Positions 55,044-64,000 of a stretch of DNA of 64,000 nt are shown piece by piece. Within the stretch, counting starts at the first letter, position 1. Each line of letters opens with the position of its first letter. Made by a program: the position numbers and the translations under genes. Location of the stretch: the NCBI GenBank assembly GCA_005784505.1, contig VCAZ01000001.1, positions 3,535,097 to 3,599,096 on the forward strand, written 5' to 3'. The stretch comes from Bagarius yarrelli. Its lineage: Eukaryota > Chordata > Actinopteri > Siluriformes > Sisoridae. The notes under the pieces were generated by a model. The model made no database searches. It was not told the origin of the DNA and was given only the letters and a program-made list of their open reading frames with translations.

Positions 55044-58000
55044 TACATATATATACCTTAATAGACAGCTAGAAAAAGCAGTCATCACAGTCTCCTCACC
55101 TTCATCCTGTTAGGAATTGCAGATATTGCCTCATCTTAATTACAATTATTACAAAAATTAATTACAATATGAATGTGTGTGCTATTAAAGCACACTTATT
55201 AATTATAAAGATTAATGTGCAAGTTGAGGATAGATTTTGTCTGATTTTAATACTGGTTCTTGGAGGTAATATCGGATAACACCATTAGCTCAGGAATACT
55301 TAATTTCTTGTCCTTCTTTCTGCCGGCTAATGAGTGAATTAAAATAAGCTGAGTTTAATCTGTTTAGGTTAAAAATATGATCATGGTATTTATCAGCTCC
55401 AGTTTCAAGTAAAAAAATATTTCTTTGTCTTGTTTACTCATTATAAATTCACTTATTAGTCCTGCACTGATGAAGGTTTTTCATGCTTTTTTGTAACTGT
55501 GCTTTGAGGTTATATTTAGTATAAATTTAAGGTAATGTTTAGGGTTTGTTAAACCTCTTTTTTTAAGCTTCAAGGGGGAATTAAACCAAAGCATTTAACT
55601 TGTATTTATTCTTTTTTCATACATGTTTATTTAAAAGCTTAAAATGATAATATTATTGTAAGTATCAATACCATCTTCATCATTATCAACTATTTTCTAA
55701 TTCATTTATATTAATCAGAATTTCAATAATTAGCTCTGGCAATATATATTTAAAAGTAAAATGAGGGCGTTTTTTTTCTTCTATAATGTAGAACATATAT
55801 AATAAGAAAATTACACATGGTGGCACATTAAAAATCATTAATTAATTAATTTTTTTTCTAGCATCTTCTGGTACTTTCTGTTTTGCGCATGGTAGCTGAG
55901 AAAAATTCTTTTGTCAAATAATGAAACATATTTTTTAAATATTTATAAAATATATATATTTTATAAATATTAAATATATACAGGTGCTTATGAATTCGGC
56001 ACAAAAAAAAAAAATCAGTTGCGTATAGTTAATGCTAAATTGTTTACTTGGATTTTTTTTTTCTTCACATGCAGCATGAGAACCAATCAGGTATAGTATA
56101 ACTGTGCATGATTATTGAATGGTTTGCTATCTGTATCTCATTTGAATTGAAATTATTCATTTCAATAATTATCTTGTAATTTTTGTGGTGGTCCAGTTAA
56201 TTCTGTCTAGAGCTGTGTAAAAATATCGACATTTTTTTCACGATAGTGTATTAATAGTTTAACAGAACATTCAGAACCTCTCCTACACAAAGCTTAGAAA
56301 CTGAGGCAAATGAATCATCTACTTTTAATCATCGATGCCTGAAATTGTCTCTTTAGTACGTAGTTAAAATGAAAAACAAACCTCCACAACTCAATTTACA
56401 ATCCAATCTTCCACTCTCAATATTGGCATATGTTTGAGATCAGACCCAGTTATATCAGACCATTTGGGGTACGCATCAGACCACATATTACAAATCTAAA
56501 TCTAAATCTTGCTTCTATTACCCAGACTCTTATCTGCCCGGTTTTGCCATGGATATTAAATAATCTGTGCATAAATCTGGATCTGAGTCATAATCATAAT
56601 CCGAGTCATTTTTCCACATACATATCAGCAAAAAGTCACAGACATAAGAAACTCTGAACCTATATACACGGATAGATAGAAAACAGACAGTCATGTTTCT
56701 GCAGCAATAGTAATTTGACAGTTACATCATGGCATCCATGGCTATTCCAGACCAAAGCCCAGGCTTTATTTTTTTCTCTGGAGGAATGGAATGTTATTTT
56801 TACTGACTCGAGTTTTTCAGACTAAAACATCCTATTATTACTGACATTTTGATTAAAGTGAATGAACTACATTAAAACTTTTACAATATTAAATTCTGCT
56901 GGATCCCAGGATATGTTGGCTTTCTTGGAAGCAAACAAGCAAGCAGTCAAAACTGCTCTTGAAAAATTAAAGAGTGCAAAGTCCCACCTTCAGACTTGAA
57001 ATTACCAAATAACAGCGACATTCTAAATAAACAGCAAGCAGAACAGGATCAGCGCCCAAATAATGAACTTTTTCAAATCCATCCTATAATAGGAAGAAAA
57101 TCTGTTTATTCCTTAACCTGAAGATATGATGAAATTATCTGTGCATGATGCCATATCGGCCACTAGACTCAATCATGGACCTGCTTAAAGGAGAAGTTGC
57201 GTTAAAATGCTAAAATACTGTAATACAACCCTAAATTTAGAACACATACTTTTGCAATGCCCCCATTATAATGGTATGGGATTTTTTTTTAATCTGGAGG
57301 ATCCTTTGAAAGATTTATTTCTAAATGTGAACCCATAAAAATTATTGTTCTATAAAAGTACAATTTTACCCCCACCTCTGTACATCCCCATACCCTATTT
57401 ATACACTGATATTTATTGTAAATAAGCACTTAAAAATAAGTTTTCAAAAGTTTTTTTTTTTTTTTTTTTTTTAGATTTAGTTTTTTTTTTTTTTTTTTTT
57501 AGATTTAGTGTTTTATATTATATATTAGTGTTTTAATCATGTTGTATATTATAGAAATCTGAAAAATGATGCTAATCTGCTAATAAACTCCAAATAAATG
57601 GATAAAATCAACCACAATTATTAATAAATATTTAAATTCTGAGCTGATTTACGCTTACGTTAATTTTTAATTTAATTTATTGTGTCTAGCGACTTCCTCA
57701 TCTGCTCCTGTAGTTGTCGCTGACACATACGGCTATTATCTCAGAAGCATCAAGCATGGCGGAAAAAATAAGGGCAACTCCGACTTTGTTGTATTTTTAG
57801 CTATTTGTTTTACATTTTGTTAAAAGTATTGCAATATGTATTGTATTGCAATATATTGTGTTGTAATAATTATCGTGTTGTGTATCGGGCCTTGCCAGTA
57901 CACAACCCTAGTTATTAATTTGTGTCCGGATGCAACTTTGCAATTTTAAGGATGTATGTAAGTGACTTTGTGTATACATAAGTTATAAATTATATAGTTT

Positions 58001-59130
58001 TCAGTATGCCTGGCATGTGGGGTAAAGTTACTGCTTATCAGCCTAGGTTGTTATCCAGAAAGACCGTGGTTAGTTTCCCAGCACCACCAAGCCACCACTG
58101 TGGGCCCCTAAGGCCCTCAACCACCAATTGCTCAGCTGTATAAAAAAAGAGATAGAAGTCGCTCTGGTTAAGGGCGTCTGCCAAATGCTGGGAATGTAAA
58201 TGTGTAGAGTTGATATGCTGATATTTGGCTCCTCTGGTTGCTTTGCCAAACGCAAGCAACTTTTATTAATTAATAGAGGAGTTACAGTTATTAGGACTAT
58301 GTTGTTATTATGTACGATTTATATAAAAATATTTATGTTGTATATTTTGATGAAGACTATAGCAGAAGAAATAGCTTACAATAAATGATGCTTTTTTGGT
58401 CACCCACCAAGTGATAATCTAATAAGTATTAGAATGTGTCCTGGTTTATTTATAGAACAAATAAGTTTTTGCCTTGTGATTACTCCTATACTTTGTGCTG
58501 TGGATGCTTTCCTGGTGTGTATATCATCTCCTCTGGCTATTTTTACCCATTCCGCCTCCTCCCATGCGTCGTGTACGTGAACGCGCACCACAGCTTATGC
58601 GCGTGGCCGACCCCCGGAGTACCTTGCTCGCAAATGATTACCTAGCGGCCTTCTTTAAAATAAAAAAAAGAAAAGAAAGAAAAGAAAAGAAATCCACGAG
58701 CCTGTAAATTCGGATGGATGTTATTAATGATGGAGGATGAAGGATGATCGAGTGTTTAAATGAACAGCGCGGCGGATGGACTGTATGAGCTGCGCCGTTA
58801 CCGGATGGATTTTTGCTCGCCATCTTCGCTAAAGCGGCGGCCGCGTGAACTTATTTGATCAAAGAATAAAGAGAAAAGAAAAGGCGCGTGCCAAACGTAG
58901 GGTGTGTTTGCGTAAAGTGGCCGCTTTCTTTCCCGCAAATGAAGCAAGACAGGTTGGCCGCCTCTAAAAGGTCCAGGGTTTGCTTAAAGCGGCAGCAGCA
59001 GAACTCTGCCAGCGGAGTCGGGGGCATCATCAGTAATGTGCTCAAGAAACGCAACGGCATTTCCCGCAGCGCCCCGCGCCTTCTCTGCACGCTCGAGCCA
59101 GGTCATGCATCCCATCCGCTTACTGACACG

Positions 59131-59162
<32 letters not shown>

Positions 59163-62100
59163 GTTGGTAGTGGTATTGGTAGGGGGTCTATTAATAGTGT
59201 GCATCAAATATTTGATTTTGGTAGTGGTATTGGTAGGGGGTCTATTAATAGTGTGCATCAAATATTTGATTTTGGTCATCTTGTAGACAAATTAAGTCAT
59301 CTGGAAGACAAATTAAGATTCGTCTCTTGGCAATGTAAAACCTTTGCCCCTCTCACACAGTCTGGGTAAATTGGCATTGCGTAATTAAGCTTTAATTAGG
59401 CGTAAAAATCCGCAGAAATGTTCTACAGTTTATGACAAATTGTTAAATTCCACTGAAATTTGCAACAGTGCCATTAATAAAAAAACTCATTTTTAAAAAA
59501 AAAACACTTCCTACCTTTCAGAATAATCTTATAAAATGTCTGCATGACAGATTAAACGCATACAGGAACAGCTATAACCCTCTGTTCCCTGTAGAGCCTT
59601 TTACCCTTTTGTAAGACAATCTGTTATTTGAGGTCCATCAGGAAGTACAGTCGGAGCTCCTGTTACAGGAAGTTAATCTACACTATCTAACCAATCAGAT
59701 TTGAGAATGTAACAGCACTGTGGTATAATTAAGCACATAATCATGGCACTTTTTCTTTCAGGGAAAATTAACGAGTTGTAGTATGTGGTCTGGGTAAAAC
59801 AGGAAGGGTTTTTTGGTCTTATGTTAATGTCTTTTGTGGTTGTTTCGCAGGTGTTTTTCGTTAATCGAGGTATATGTTAATGTTAATGTTAAATGTTAAT
59901 AGAAAGGCGCATATTGGTTAGTGTGCAAACCTGTAGCAGGATTTTTATACTTTTACATTTTTAGTCAAATATTTCTTTCAACCTGCGAAGTAGGAGTGTT
60001 TAGAAAAGATTAAGTTCGCTGATGACTGAGGACAGACTGGTGTCCAAATGTATATAAATGTTTGTTTTTGCCATAGAAGTTTAACATGACCGAAACAGAA
60101 AGGTTGGTGCTGCAATTAAATGGCTTTAAAAGAAAGTTCAGTTTTGTCATCAGGACATTATGTGTATATAATGCAGTTTTTTTGCTGTTTATTTCTCACT
60201 TATTATAATAACCAGCTAGTTAGAAGAGTTAGAAGAGGCTGTTTTTTTTGTGTCGACGATGACCATTTATGTTTAGGTATATAAAAAATAGCTTTGGTAT
60301 AGCTTTGATGGATTAAAATATCAGCACCACACAACGGACCAGACAGCAGCTTCCTTCTAATGCCACTTCCGGGTTTCCACTTAGCTTTAGCATTGTGTTG
60401 TAAGTTTTTATTTATTTATGTATAGCTTTTTAATGAGATTATGTATCTGTATAGTTTAGAGACAGTGGCGCTGAAAGTAGCAGAGCTGAAGATGTTGAGG
60501 TTTTCTTTGGGAGTGACGAGGTTGGACAGGATTAGGAATGAGTTCATCAGGGGGACGGCTTATGTTAGATGTTTTGGGGAGAAAGTCAGGAAAGCCAGAT
60601 TGAGGTGGTTTGGACATGTACAGAGGAGGGATAGTGAATATGTTGGTAGGAGGATGTTAGAAATGAAGCTACCAGGCAGAAGGTAAAGAGGAAGACCAAA
60701 GAGGAGGTATATGGATGCGATAAACGAGGACATGAAGTTAGTGTGTGTGAGTGAAGAGGATGTAGAGAATAGGGTTAGGTGGAGACAGATGATTCGCTGT
60801 GGAGACCCCTAAAAGGGAACAGCTGAAAGGAGAAGAAGAAGAGGCTTTATTATGAGATTATTGTTGTTTCGCTGACAAAAATGTACTAATCCACCGCGGT
60901 GCCATTTTTCCAGCTAACATGTCTCGAGTTTGTCCAAGATAGATTTTATTAGTGTAAAAAAAAAACCCTAATAAAGTTTATGTAGCCTGATTTGTAACTA
61001 TAGCCTGATTTGTAATGATGTTAACTTTTATTAAAAACAACTTCAAACCTCCAATCTGCTGGATAAAATTTAAAAAATTGTGCATTAATTTTAGTGCTTT
61101 TAAAGTTGATCCAATTCCTCCTACTATCTTTATTATATTTTTAAATTAATTCCATGGTAATTATTCTGTACAGGGGTGGACACCCGGCTAAAATTTACCC
61201 TAGAACCATCTCTCGGCAAGACTGGCTTTCAACAGGTGAGTAAGTTATGACTTTGTTGTGGTTTTTGCCTCTTTTGCCCCACATCTTTTATCCTAACACC
61301 TGTTTTCGACAGACACTTTATAATTAGCTTTTTTATATGTCTTCGTCTTGTTTTTATTGTTTTTGTCTTGTACTTGTGCATCTAATTTGACACTCAATGT
61401 GAAGTATTCTGTATTTGGCAGTGGTATGATTCCCTCAAGGCAGTGGCTAGGCTCCCAACTGGAATACCCAAAGAGTGGAGGAAAAGGGTATGTCCTGATC
61501 TATAAAGCTTTGAATGTAAACTTAGCGGTCTGTATCTGAGAATAACTGTATTTTGGAAAAGTTAACATTTTTGCAAGACGAACAGCTAAACAATAATTTG
61601 ATGACGCTTTTCTGAATTCAGTACTTTTGATAGTGTTAAACATGTCTTATGCCATACTTTATTATATATGCTTATTTCTATTATACCCATTATATAGACT
61701 AACTACCATAATCGATTATATATACAACTTATGATAGTGAGTTTTCAGCAAACTCCATTAGTGGATAGAAATTAGCTTTAAACCACAGAGTATTTCTGTT
61801 GTCTGCATTGCTAAATCAATCAAATATTTAAAGTAAATAACGGTAACTTCTCTGCCATGTAGTGTATTATAGTGTATATATATTTATATGTCTAAGCAGG
61901 GGTGTGTATTAGCTGTAATTCCAAAGCAGTTCACCATCAAATCTGGAATTTCTTTATCTTACTTCAAATCTATTTGGCCAGGCTAGCATTATTGCTGCAG
62001 ACTGCACTGTATATCGAATTTAATTACAGTAGTCCTTTAGAATGATGCTGATTTCTGTTTTTTATTCCCTTCCCTAAGGTATGGCTAACTTTAGCTGATC

Positions 62101-63018
62101 AGTACCTCCACAGCATCTCCATAGACTGGGAGAAGACCATGAGATTCGCCTTTAATGAGCGCAGCAATCCAGACGATGACTCTTTGGGAATCCAGATAGT
62201 AAAAGTAATGATCGTATACATATATTACAGTAAAAAGTCAGTGGTCATGATGTCAGAACTGCTGTGGTGCATGACCATATTGTTGTTTAGTCGCATAGAC
62301 CAACACTACATTTACGAGGCAACCTTCTGACTCTAATGCTTGTGTATGGTATTATTTGCAGAAGGAAATGTCTTATAAGGCAGTCAGCTCTATTATACAA
62401 AGGGCAGTAATATGAGACGATGGTAACGGACACGCACAACTAAAAGCTGTTAGAGACATTTAATGGTAGGATGTGTAATATCTCTGACTCAACGTCAGAT
62501 GGCTTAGCAGGATGTTTGCCTTGTGTAGGTCGTCAGTTCTAAGTGCAGAATGGAACAAAGACACCACTTCCCACCTCTGCTAACGAGTGCTCAATGAGTC
62601 ATCATACGCTCGTAGTTTATAATGGGGCAAAGTCCATACTCATTCTTGCTTTGCTTTATTTTATTCGATGAATATACAGTTTTACTGTATTTAATGATAT
62701 TTTTCCACTATTGCATCTCGAGTAAATAGGCACCCATGTGCCTTCACAACAACACCACATGTGCAAAACGATTCCCATGTGCTCAGAGATAAGCAAGTGT
62801 TAATTATCAAGTGTTTGCATTGTCTCCTACAGGACCTGCACAGAACAGGCTGCAGTTCTTACTGTGGCCAGGAGGCTGAGCCGGACCGTGTGGTACTGAA
62901 GCGGGTGCTGCTGGCTTACGCTCGCTGGAACAAGACTGTAGGTTACTGCCAGGGATTTAATGTGCTGGCTGCCCTTATCCTGGAGGTCACAGAGGGCAAT
63001 GAAGGGGATGCCCTGAAG
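51775..63018 (+). CDS. tbc1d30: tbc1d30 gene (TBC1 domain family member 30), 5' part, runs off the window
   Basis: Exons: 51775-52288, 53543-53707 (long isoform), 58939-59101 (alternative first exon), then shared 61174-61235, 61422-61487, 62079-62204 and 62833-63018. TBC1D30 is a RabGAP reported to act on Rab8a and affect primary cilia. The TBC domain opens here: the Arg-finger motif IVKDLHR is formed across the 62204/62833 junction, and the Gln-finger YCQG is in the last exon. The remainder of the TBC domain and the long C-terminal tail are beyond 64000. Long and short N-termini both match known human isoforms, and all junction phases agree. Confidence 0.93.
52620..53480. repeat. Degenerate AT/TATAGTATGGTATGATA satellite with an embedded SINE
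   Basis: TATAGTGTGGTATGATATAG and variants recur irregularly. A family A SINE (52905-53060) interrupts it, and a decayed SINE copy sits at about 53220-53330. No coding potential; Tyr/His/Ile-rich frames are artefacts. Confidence 0.85.
52905..53060 (+). repeat. SINE-like element, family A
   Basis: GCTCATGGTTAAAGTGTTGG head, GTGGGTTCGATTCCCAGCTC, GTTGGGCCCCTGAGCAAGGC, GTAAGTCGCTCTGG and an AAATGTAAATG tail. Confidence 0.85.
53543..53707 (+). CDS. tbc1d30: tbc1d30 long-isoform exon 2, coiled-coil-like segment
   Basis: Acceptor TTTCAG ends at 53542; donor GTAATA starts at 53708. It encodes DPEELKWIIQELNYRIGIQS, then AKLVRQVKRKDRLHHKQQKK, then CDIITACLQAVSQKR. The human long isoform has ELKTILRELKYRIGIQSAKL and CDIVTACLQAVSQKR. 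The pattern is basic and helical. It leaves in phase 1 with A, which combines with GG at 61174 to give Arg. Confidence 0.92.
53708..54505. other. tbc1d30 intron, nothing recognised
   Basis: AT-rich; no exon, RNA or clear repeat was seen. Confidence 0.4.
54510..54812 (+). repeat. SINE-like element, family C
   Basis: Well preserved: AGCACGGTGACTTAGTGGTT head, GGTCCCGGGTTCGATTCCCC, TTTGCATGTTCTCCCTGTTC, CTGGTGACCTGTCCAGGGTC and AGAGATGGCTGGGATAGACT. Confidence 0.85.
54812..55050. repeat. Compound (AT)n/(TATG)n/(TG)n microsatellite as a SINE tail
   Basis: It follows the family C copy directly and moves through AT, TATG, AT and TG blocks over about 240 bases. Confidence 0.93.
55060..56207. other. 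tbc1d30 intron, AT-rich, nothing recognised
   Basis: No coding signal. An AT-rich inverted-repeat-like stretch lies near 55930-55985. Confidence 0.4.
56430..57400 (+). pseudogene. Degraded 3' part of an I-clade (Nimb-like) LINE, RNase H region
   Basis: Frame-broken stretches read PFGVRIRPHITNLNLNL (56455-56510), FCWIPGYVGF (56890-56930, the RNase H motif C-W-I/V-P-x-H/Y-V-G), KLPNNSDILNKQQAEQDQ and NELFQIHPIIGR (57000-57100), and an AMPPL-type Cys/His tail near 57255. Their order matches the ends of teleost I/Nimb-type LINEs. Many stops and shifts; not functional. Confidence 0.65.
57450..57530. repeat. Duplicated T-run unit
   Basis: Two blocks of about 20 T followed by AGATTTAG, 30-35 bp apart. 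Confidence 0.8.
58020..58200 (+). repeat. SINE-like element, family A
   Basis: CAGAAAGACCGTGGTTAG head, CACCAAGCCACCACTGTGGG, AGTCGCTCTGGTTAAGGGCG and CTGCCAAATGCTGGGAATG. Confidence 0.8.
58560..58938 (+). promoter_or_regulatory. CpG-rich region before the tbc1d30 internal first exon
   Basis: CpG is frequent (CCGCCTCC, GCGTCGTG, GCGCGTGG, GGCGGCCGCG) compared with neighbouring intron. It ends at the short-isoform start codon. It is likely the 5' UTR and promoter of the short isoform; no TATA box was seen. Confidence 0.5.
58939..59101 (+). CDS. tbc1d30: tbc1d30 alternative first exon (short isoform)
   Basis: ATG at 58939; donor GTCATG at 59102; ends in phase 1 with G, which joins GG at 61174 to give Gly. 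It encodes MKQDRLAASKRSRVCLKRQQ, then SGVGGIISNVLKKRNGISRS, then APRLLCTLEP. The human short isoform reads MRQDKL..., CLKRQ, ILSNVLKKR, APRLLCTLEPG. An in-frame ATG at 58888 exists, but the family start is MxQDxL, so 58939 is preferred. The CpG-rich sequence upstream (about 58560-58940) suits an internal promoter. Confidence 0.92.
59131..59162. repeat. (ATT)n trinucleotide microsatellite
   Basis: About ten perfect units, 30 bp after the donor of the short-isoform first exon. Confidence 0.92.
59164..59276 (+). repeat. Perfect 54-bp tandem duplication
   Basis: GGTAGTGGTATTGGTAGGGG starts at 59166 and again at 59220. The two units (through CAAATATTTGATTTT) appear identical, which implies a recent event. 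Confidence 0.92.
59277..60440. other. tbc1d30 intron, nothing recognised
   Basis: AT-rich; no exon or known repeat was recognised. Confidence 0.4.
60441..60845 (+). mobile_element. 3' end of the same RTE-like LINE, without an array
   Basis: Plus-strand frame reads LETVALKVAELKMLRFSLGV, TRLDRIRNEFIRGTAYVRCF, RLRWFGHVQRRDSEYVGRRM, a stop at 60684, then RGRPKRRYMDAINEDMKL to WRQMIRCGDP. It ends AGGAGAAGAAGAAGAGG, so the simple tail marks the element's 3' end. It serves as the unexpanded reference for the two minisatellite copies. Confidence 0.8.
61174..61235 (+). CDS. tbc1d30: tbc1d30 shared exon (VDTRLKFTLEPS)
   Basis: Acceptor TGTACAG, donor GTGAGT. After two bases completing the split codon it reads VDTRLKFTLEPSLGKTGFQQ. 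It is the common acceptor for both alternative N-termini; both leave phase 1. The human sequence is VDTKLKFTLEPSLGQNGFQQ. Confidence 0.94.
61422..61487 (+). CDS. tbc1d30: tbc1d30 shared exon, start of TBC domain
   Basis: In-phase 22 codons: WYDSLKAVARLPTGIPKEWR and KR. GIPKEWR is the TBC-domain entry motif (G-I-P-x-x-x-R). Acceptor TTGGCAG, donor GTATGT. Confidence 0.94.
62079..62204 (+). CDS. tbc1d30: tbc1d30 shared exon, TBC domain
   Basis: In-phase 42 codons starting VWLTLADQYLHSISIDWEKT and ending DDDSLGIQIVK. The terminal IVK forms the first half of the Arg-finger motif I-x-x-D-x-x-R. Acceptor CCTAAG, donor GTAATG. Confidence 0.95.
62833..63018 (+). CDS. tbc1d30: tbc1d30 shared exon with Arg and Gln fingers
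   Basis: In-phase 62 codons. It opens DLHRTGCSSYCGQEAEPDRV, where the Arg of DLHR is the predicted Arg finger (R143 of the short isoform). It later reads TVGYCQGFNVLAA, the Gln finger (Q179). Both catalytic residues for dual-finger GTP hydrolysis are kept. Acceptor CCTACAG, donor GTTTGA. Confidence 0.95.
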
Positions 63019-64000
63019 GTTTGATTGACTTTCTCTTACATTGGTTTGGTTTCTCTTTATTGTTACTACACCTATAAAATTATAAAACCAACGAATCCAT
63101 TTCTAAATAATTACTTACAATTTACAATTAATTGTTTGTTGGCCTGATGGATTTTAGGCTTATTTTACATCAAAGCGTTGATATCTATCATAAGTGTATA
63201 AAACGTCAGCTCAAAAAAAGTGTGGGATCATAGCCACACGCCTTAAAATTAATACTTTGTGAGTAATGTTGGATGCACATATGGTCAGCTACTGTTAGCA
63301 CTGTTAGTTCATTTTACTCTAAGGAACATCTGTTAGTGGGAAGTTAAGCTCAGTAGTTATGTTGGACTAGTGATTGAAAGGTCATAAATTTAATTCCTGG
63401 GTACCACCCAGTTGCTGGGCCCCTTTATTAGGCCCTTAACCCTCAACTTCTCAGCTGTACAGATGAGATAAATGTAAGATGGCATCTGCCAAAAAAGTTT
63501 TTCATTTTTAAACTGCTTCTTCCTGTGCATACGCCACCCTGCAAGCACATTTACATTTACAACATCTGGCAGACGCCTTCATCTAAAGTGACTTACATTA
63601 TTTCGTTCATACATCAGGGGTCCAGAAGTTGTGGTGGTGCTGGGAATCGAACCCACAATCTTCGGGTTAGAAGTCCAACATCTTAACCAGGGAGCTACCA
63701 CTTCCCCACAGCACAAGTCAGGTGCTTAAGTATATAGTATAGTGCGTTATGTAGGTTCTTTAGCACCCTTTTGTTGTGCTCGATGTTTTAAGTACATACA
63801 GAATAGTCAAAAAAGTCTTTCAGGATTTGACCTGTCATGTGGCTGCTGAAAACCCCATACACATTTCTTGATCTTATCAAATTAAATGTACTTTTGAATT
63901 ATTCTATTTCCACAATCTGCTGTCTAGTTTTAACACTCATCGCTAAATACAAAGAACGGAATCGGACACGAGTAGAGTGCTATTTATTCTCTGCTTTTTT
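63019..64000. other. tbc1d30 intron at the right edge
   Basis: Two family A SINE-like copies: 63345-63500 (+, with GGCCCTTAACCCTCAACTTC) and 63545-63710 (-, with GGTGCTGGGAATCGAACCCA). The next tbc1d30 exon is outside the window. Confidence 0.65.

Larger units (their letters stand above)
56208..57910 (+). mobile_element. TAGGGCTGTGTAAAAATAT-type element interrupted by a LINE fragment
   Basis: Left end TAGAGCTGTGTAAAAATATC (56208). The right part, with GTAGTTGTCGCTGACACATA (57708) and ATTGCAATATATTGTG, ends CAACCCTA (57910). The uninterrupted copy at 26481 is about 360 bp, so about 1.3 kb here is extra and includes a degraded LINE. Confidence 0.5.

Noticed and set aside
54683..55113. Tyr/Ile and Tyr/Met/Cys-rich open frames
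   Set aside because: They are translations of the compound AT/TATG/TG microsatellite.
58888..58938. Upstream in-frame ATG for the short tbc1d30 isoform
   Set aside because: The 17 extra residues do not match the family, which starts MxQDxL; 58939 is preferred.
1935..63710. Many A-box/B-box tRNA-like sequences
   Set aside because: They lack a full cloverleaf and are followed by a shared SINE body, so they are SINE heads and not tRNA genes.

Overview
This window is eukaryotic nuclear DNA from a ray-finned fish. Its genes are split into short exons with GT..AG junctions, the introns are full of CA, CT and AT microsatellites, and tRNA-derived SINE-like repeats typical of teleosts recur about every 2-3 kb. 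The repeat types would suit an otophysan such as a catfish, but that is a weak inference. No operons, CRISPR arrays, phage or bacterial features are present.

Three protein-coding genes were assembled exon by exon. They are in the same order as I recall for human 12q14 (RASSF3 - GNS - TBC1D30). (1) rassf3, + strand, about 3.3-38.0 kb: an upstream C1-domain exon of a long isoform, an internal first exon at 16.4 kb for the short isoform, then shared RA and SARAH exons. (2) gns, - strand, 43.1-50.7 kb: all 14 coding exons are readable and give an intact 542-residue lysosomal N-acetylglucosamine-6-sulfatase. (3) tbc1d30, + strand, from 51.8 kb off the right edge: two exons of a long N-terminus, an internal alternative first exon at 58.9 kb, and four shared exons reaching the TBC (RabGAP) domain. 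gns and tbc1d30 are divergent across a 1.1-kb gap, which probably holds both promoters and has a lysosomal CLEAR-like E-box on the gns side.

Layout: 1-3.3 kb is flank or intron of the long rassf3 isoform; 3.5-16.3 kb and 16.5-30.5 kb are large repeat-rich rassf3 introns; 30.5-38.0 kb holds the conserved rassf3 exons; 38.0-43.1 kb is the 3' flank between convergent rassf3 and gns; 43.1-50.7 kb is gns; 50.7-51.8 kb is the divergent promoter interval; 51.8-63.0 kb is tbc1d30; the rest is a tbc1d30 intron.

The genes do not form a pathway: a Ras-association/Hippo-type scaffold, a glycosaminoglycan-degrading sulfatase and a Rab GTPase activator. The most interesting points are an apparent 2-bp frameshift in rassf3 exon 4, the C1 exon in rassf3, alternative first exons in both flanking genes, a 36-bp minisatellite that twice arose from the reverse-transcriptase tail of a LINE, several non-autonomous DNA transposons with readable ends and target duplications, and splice sites embedded in simple repeats. 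I found no convincing evidence of a new biological system.
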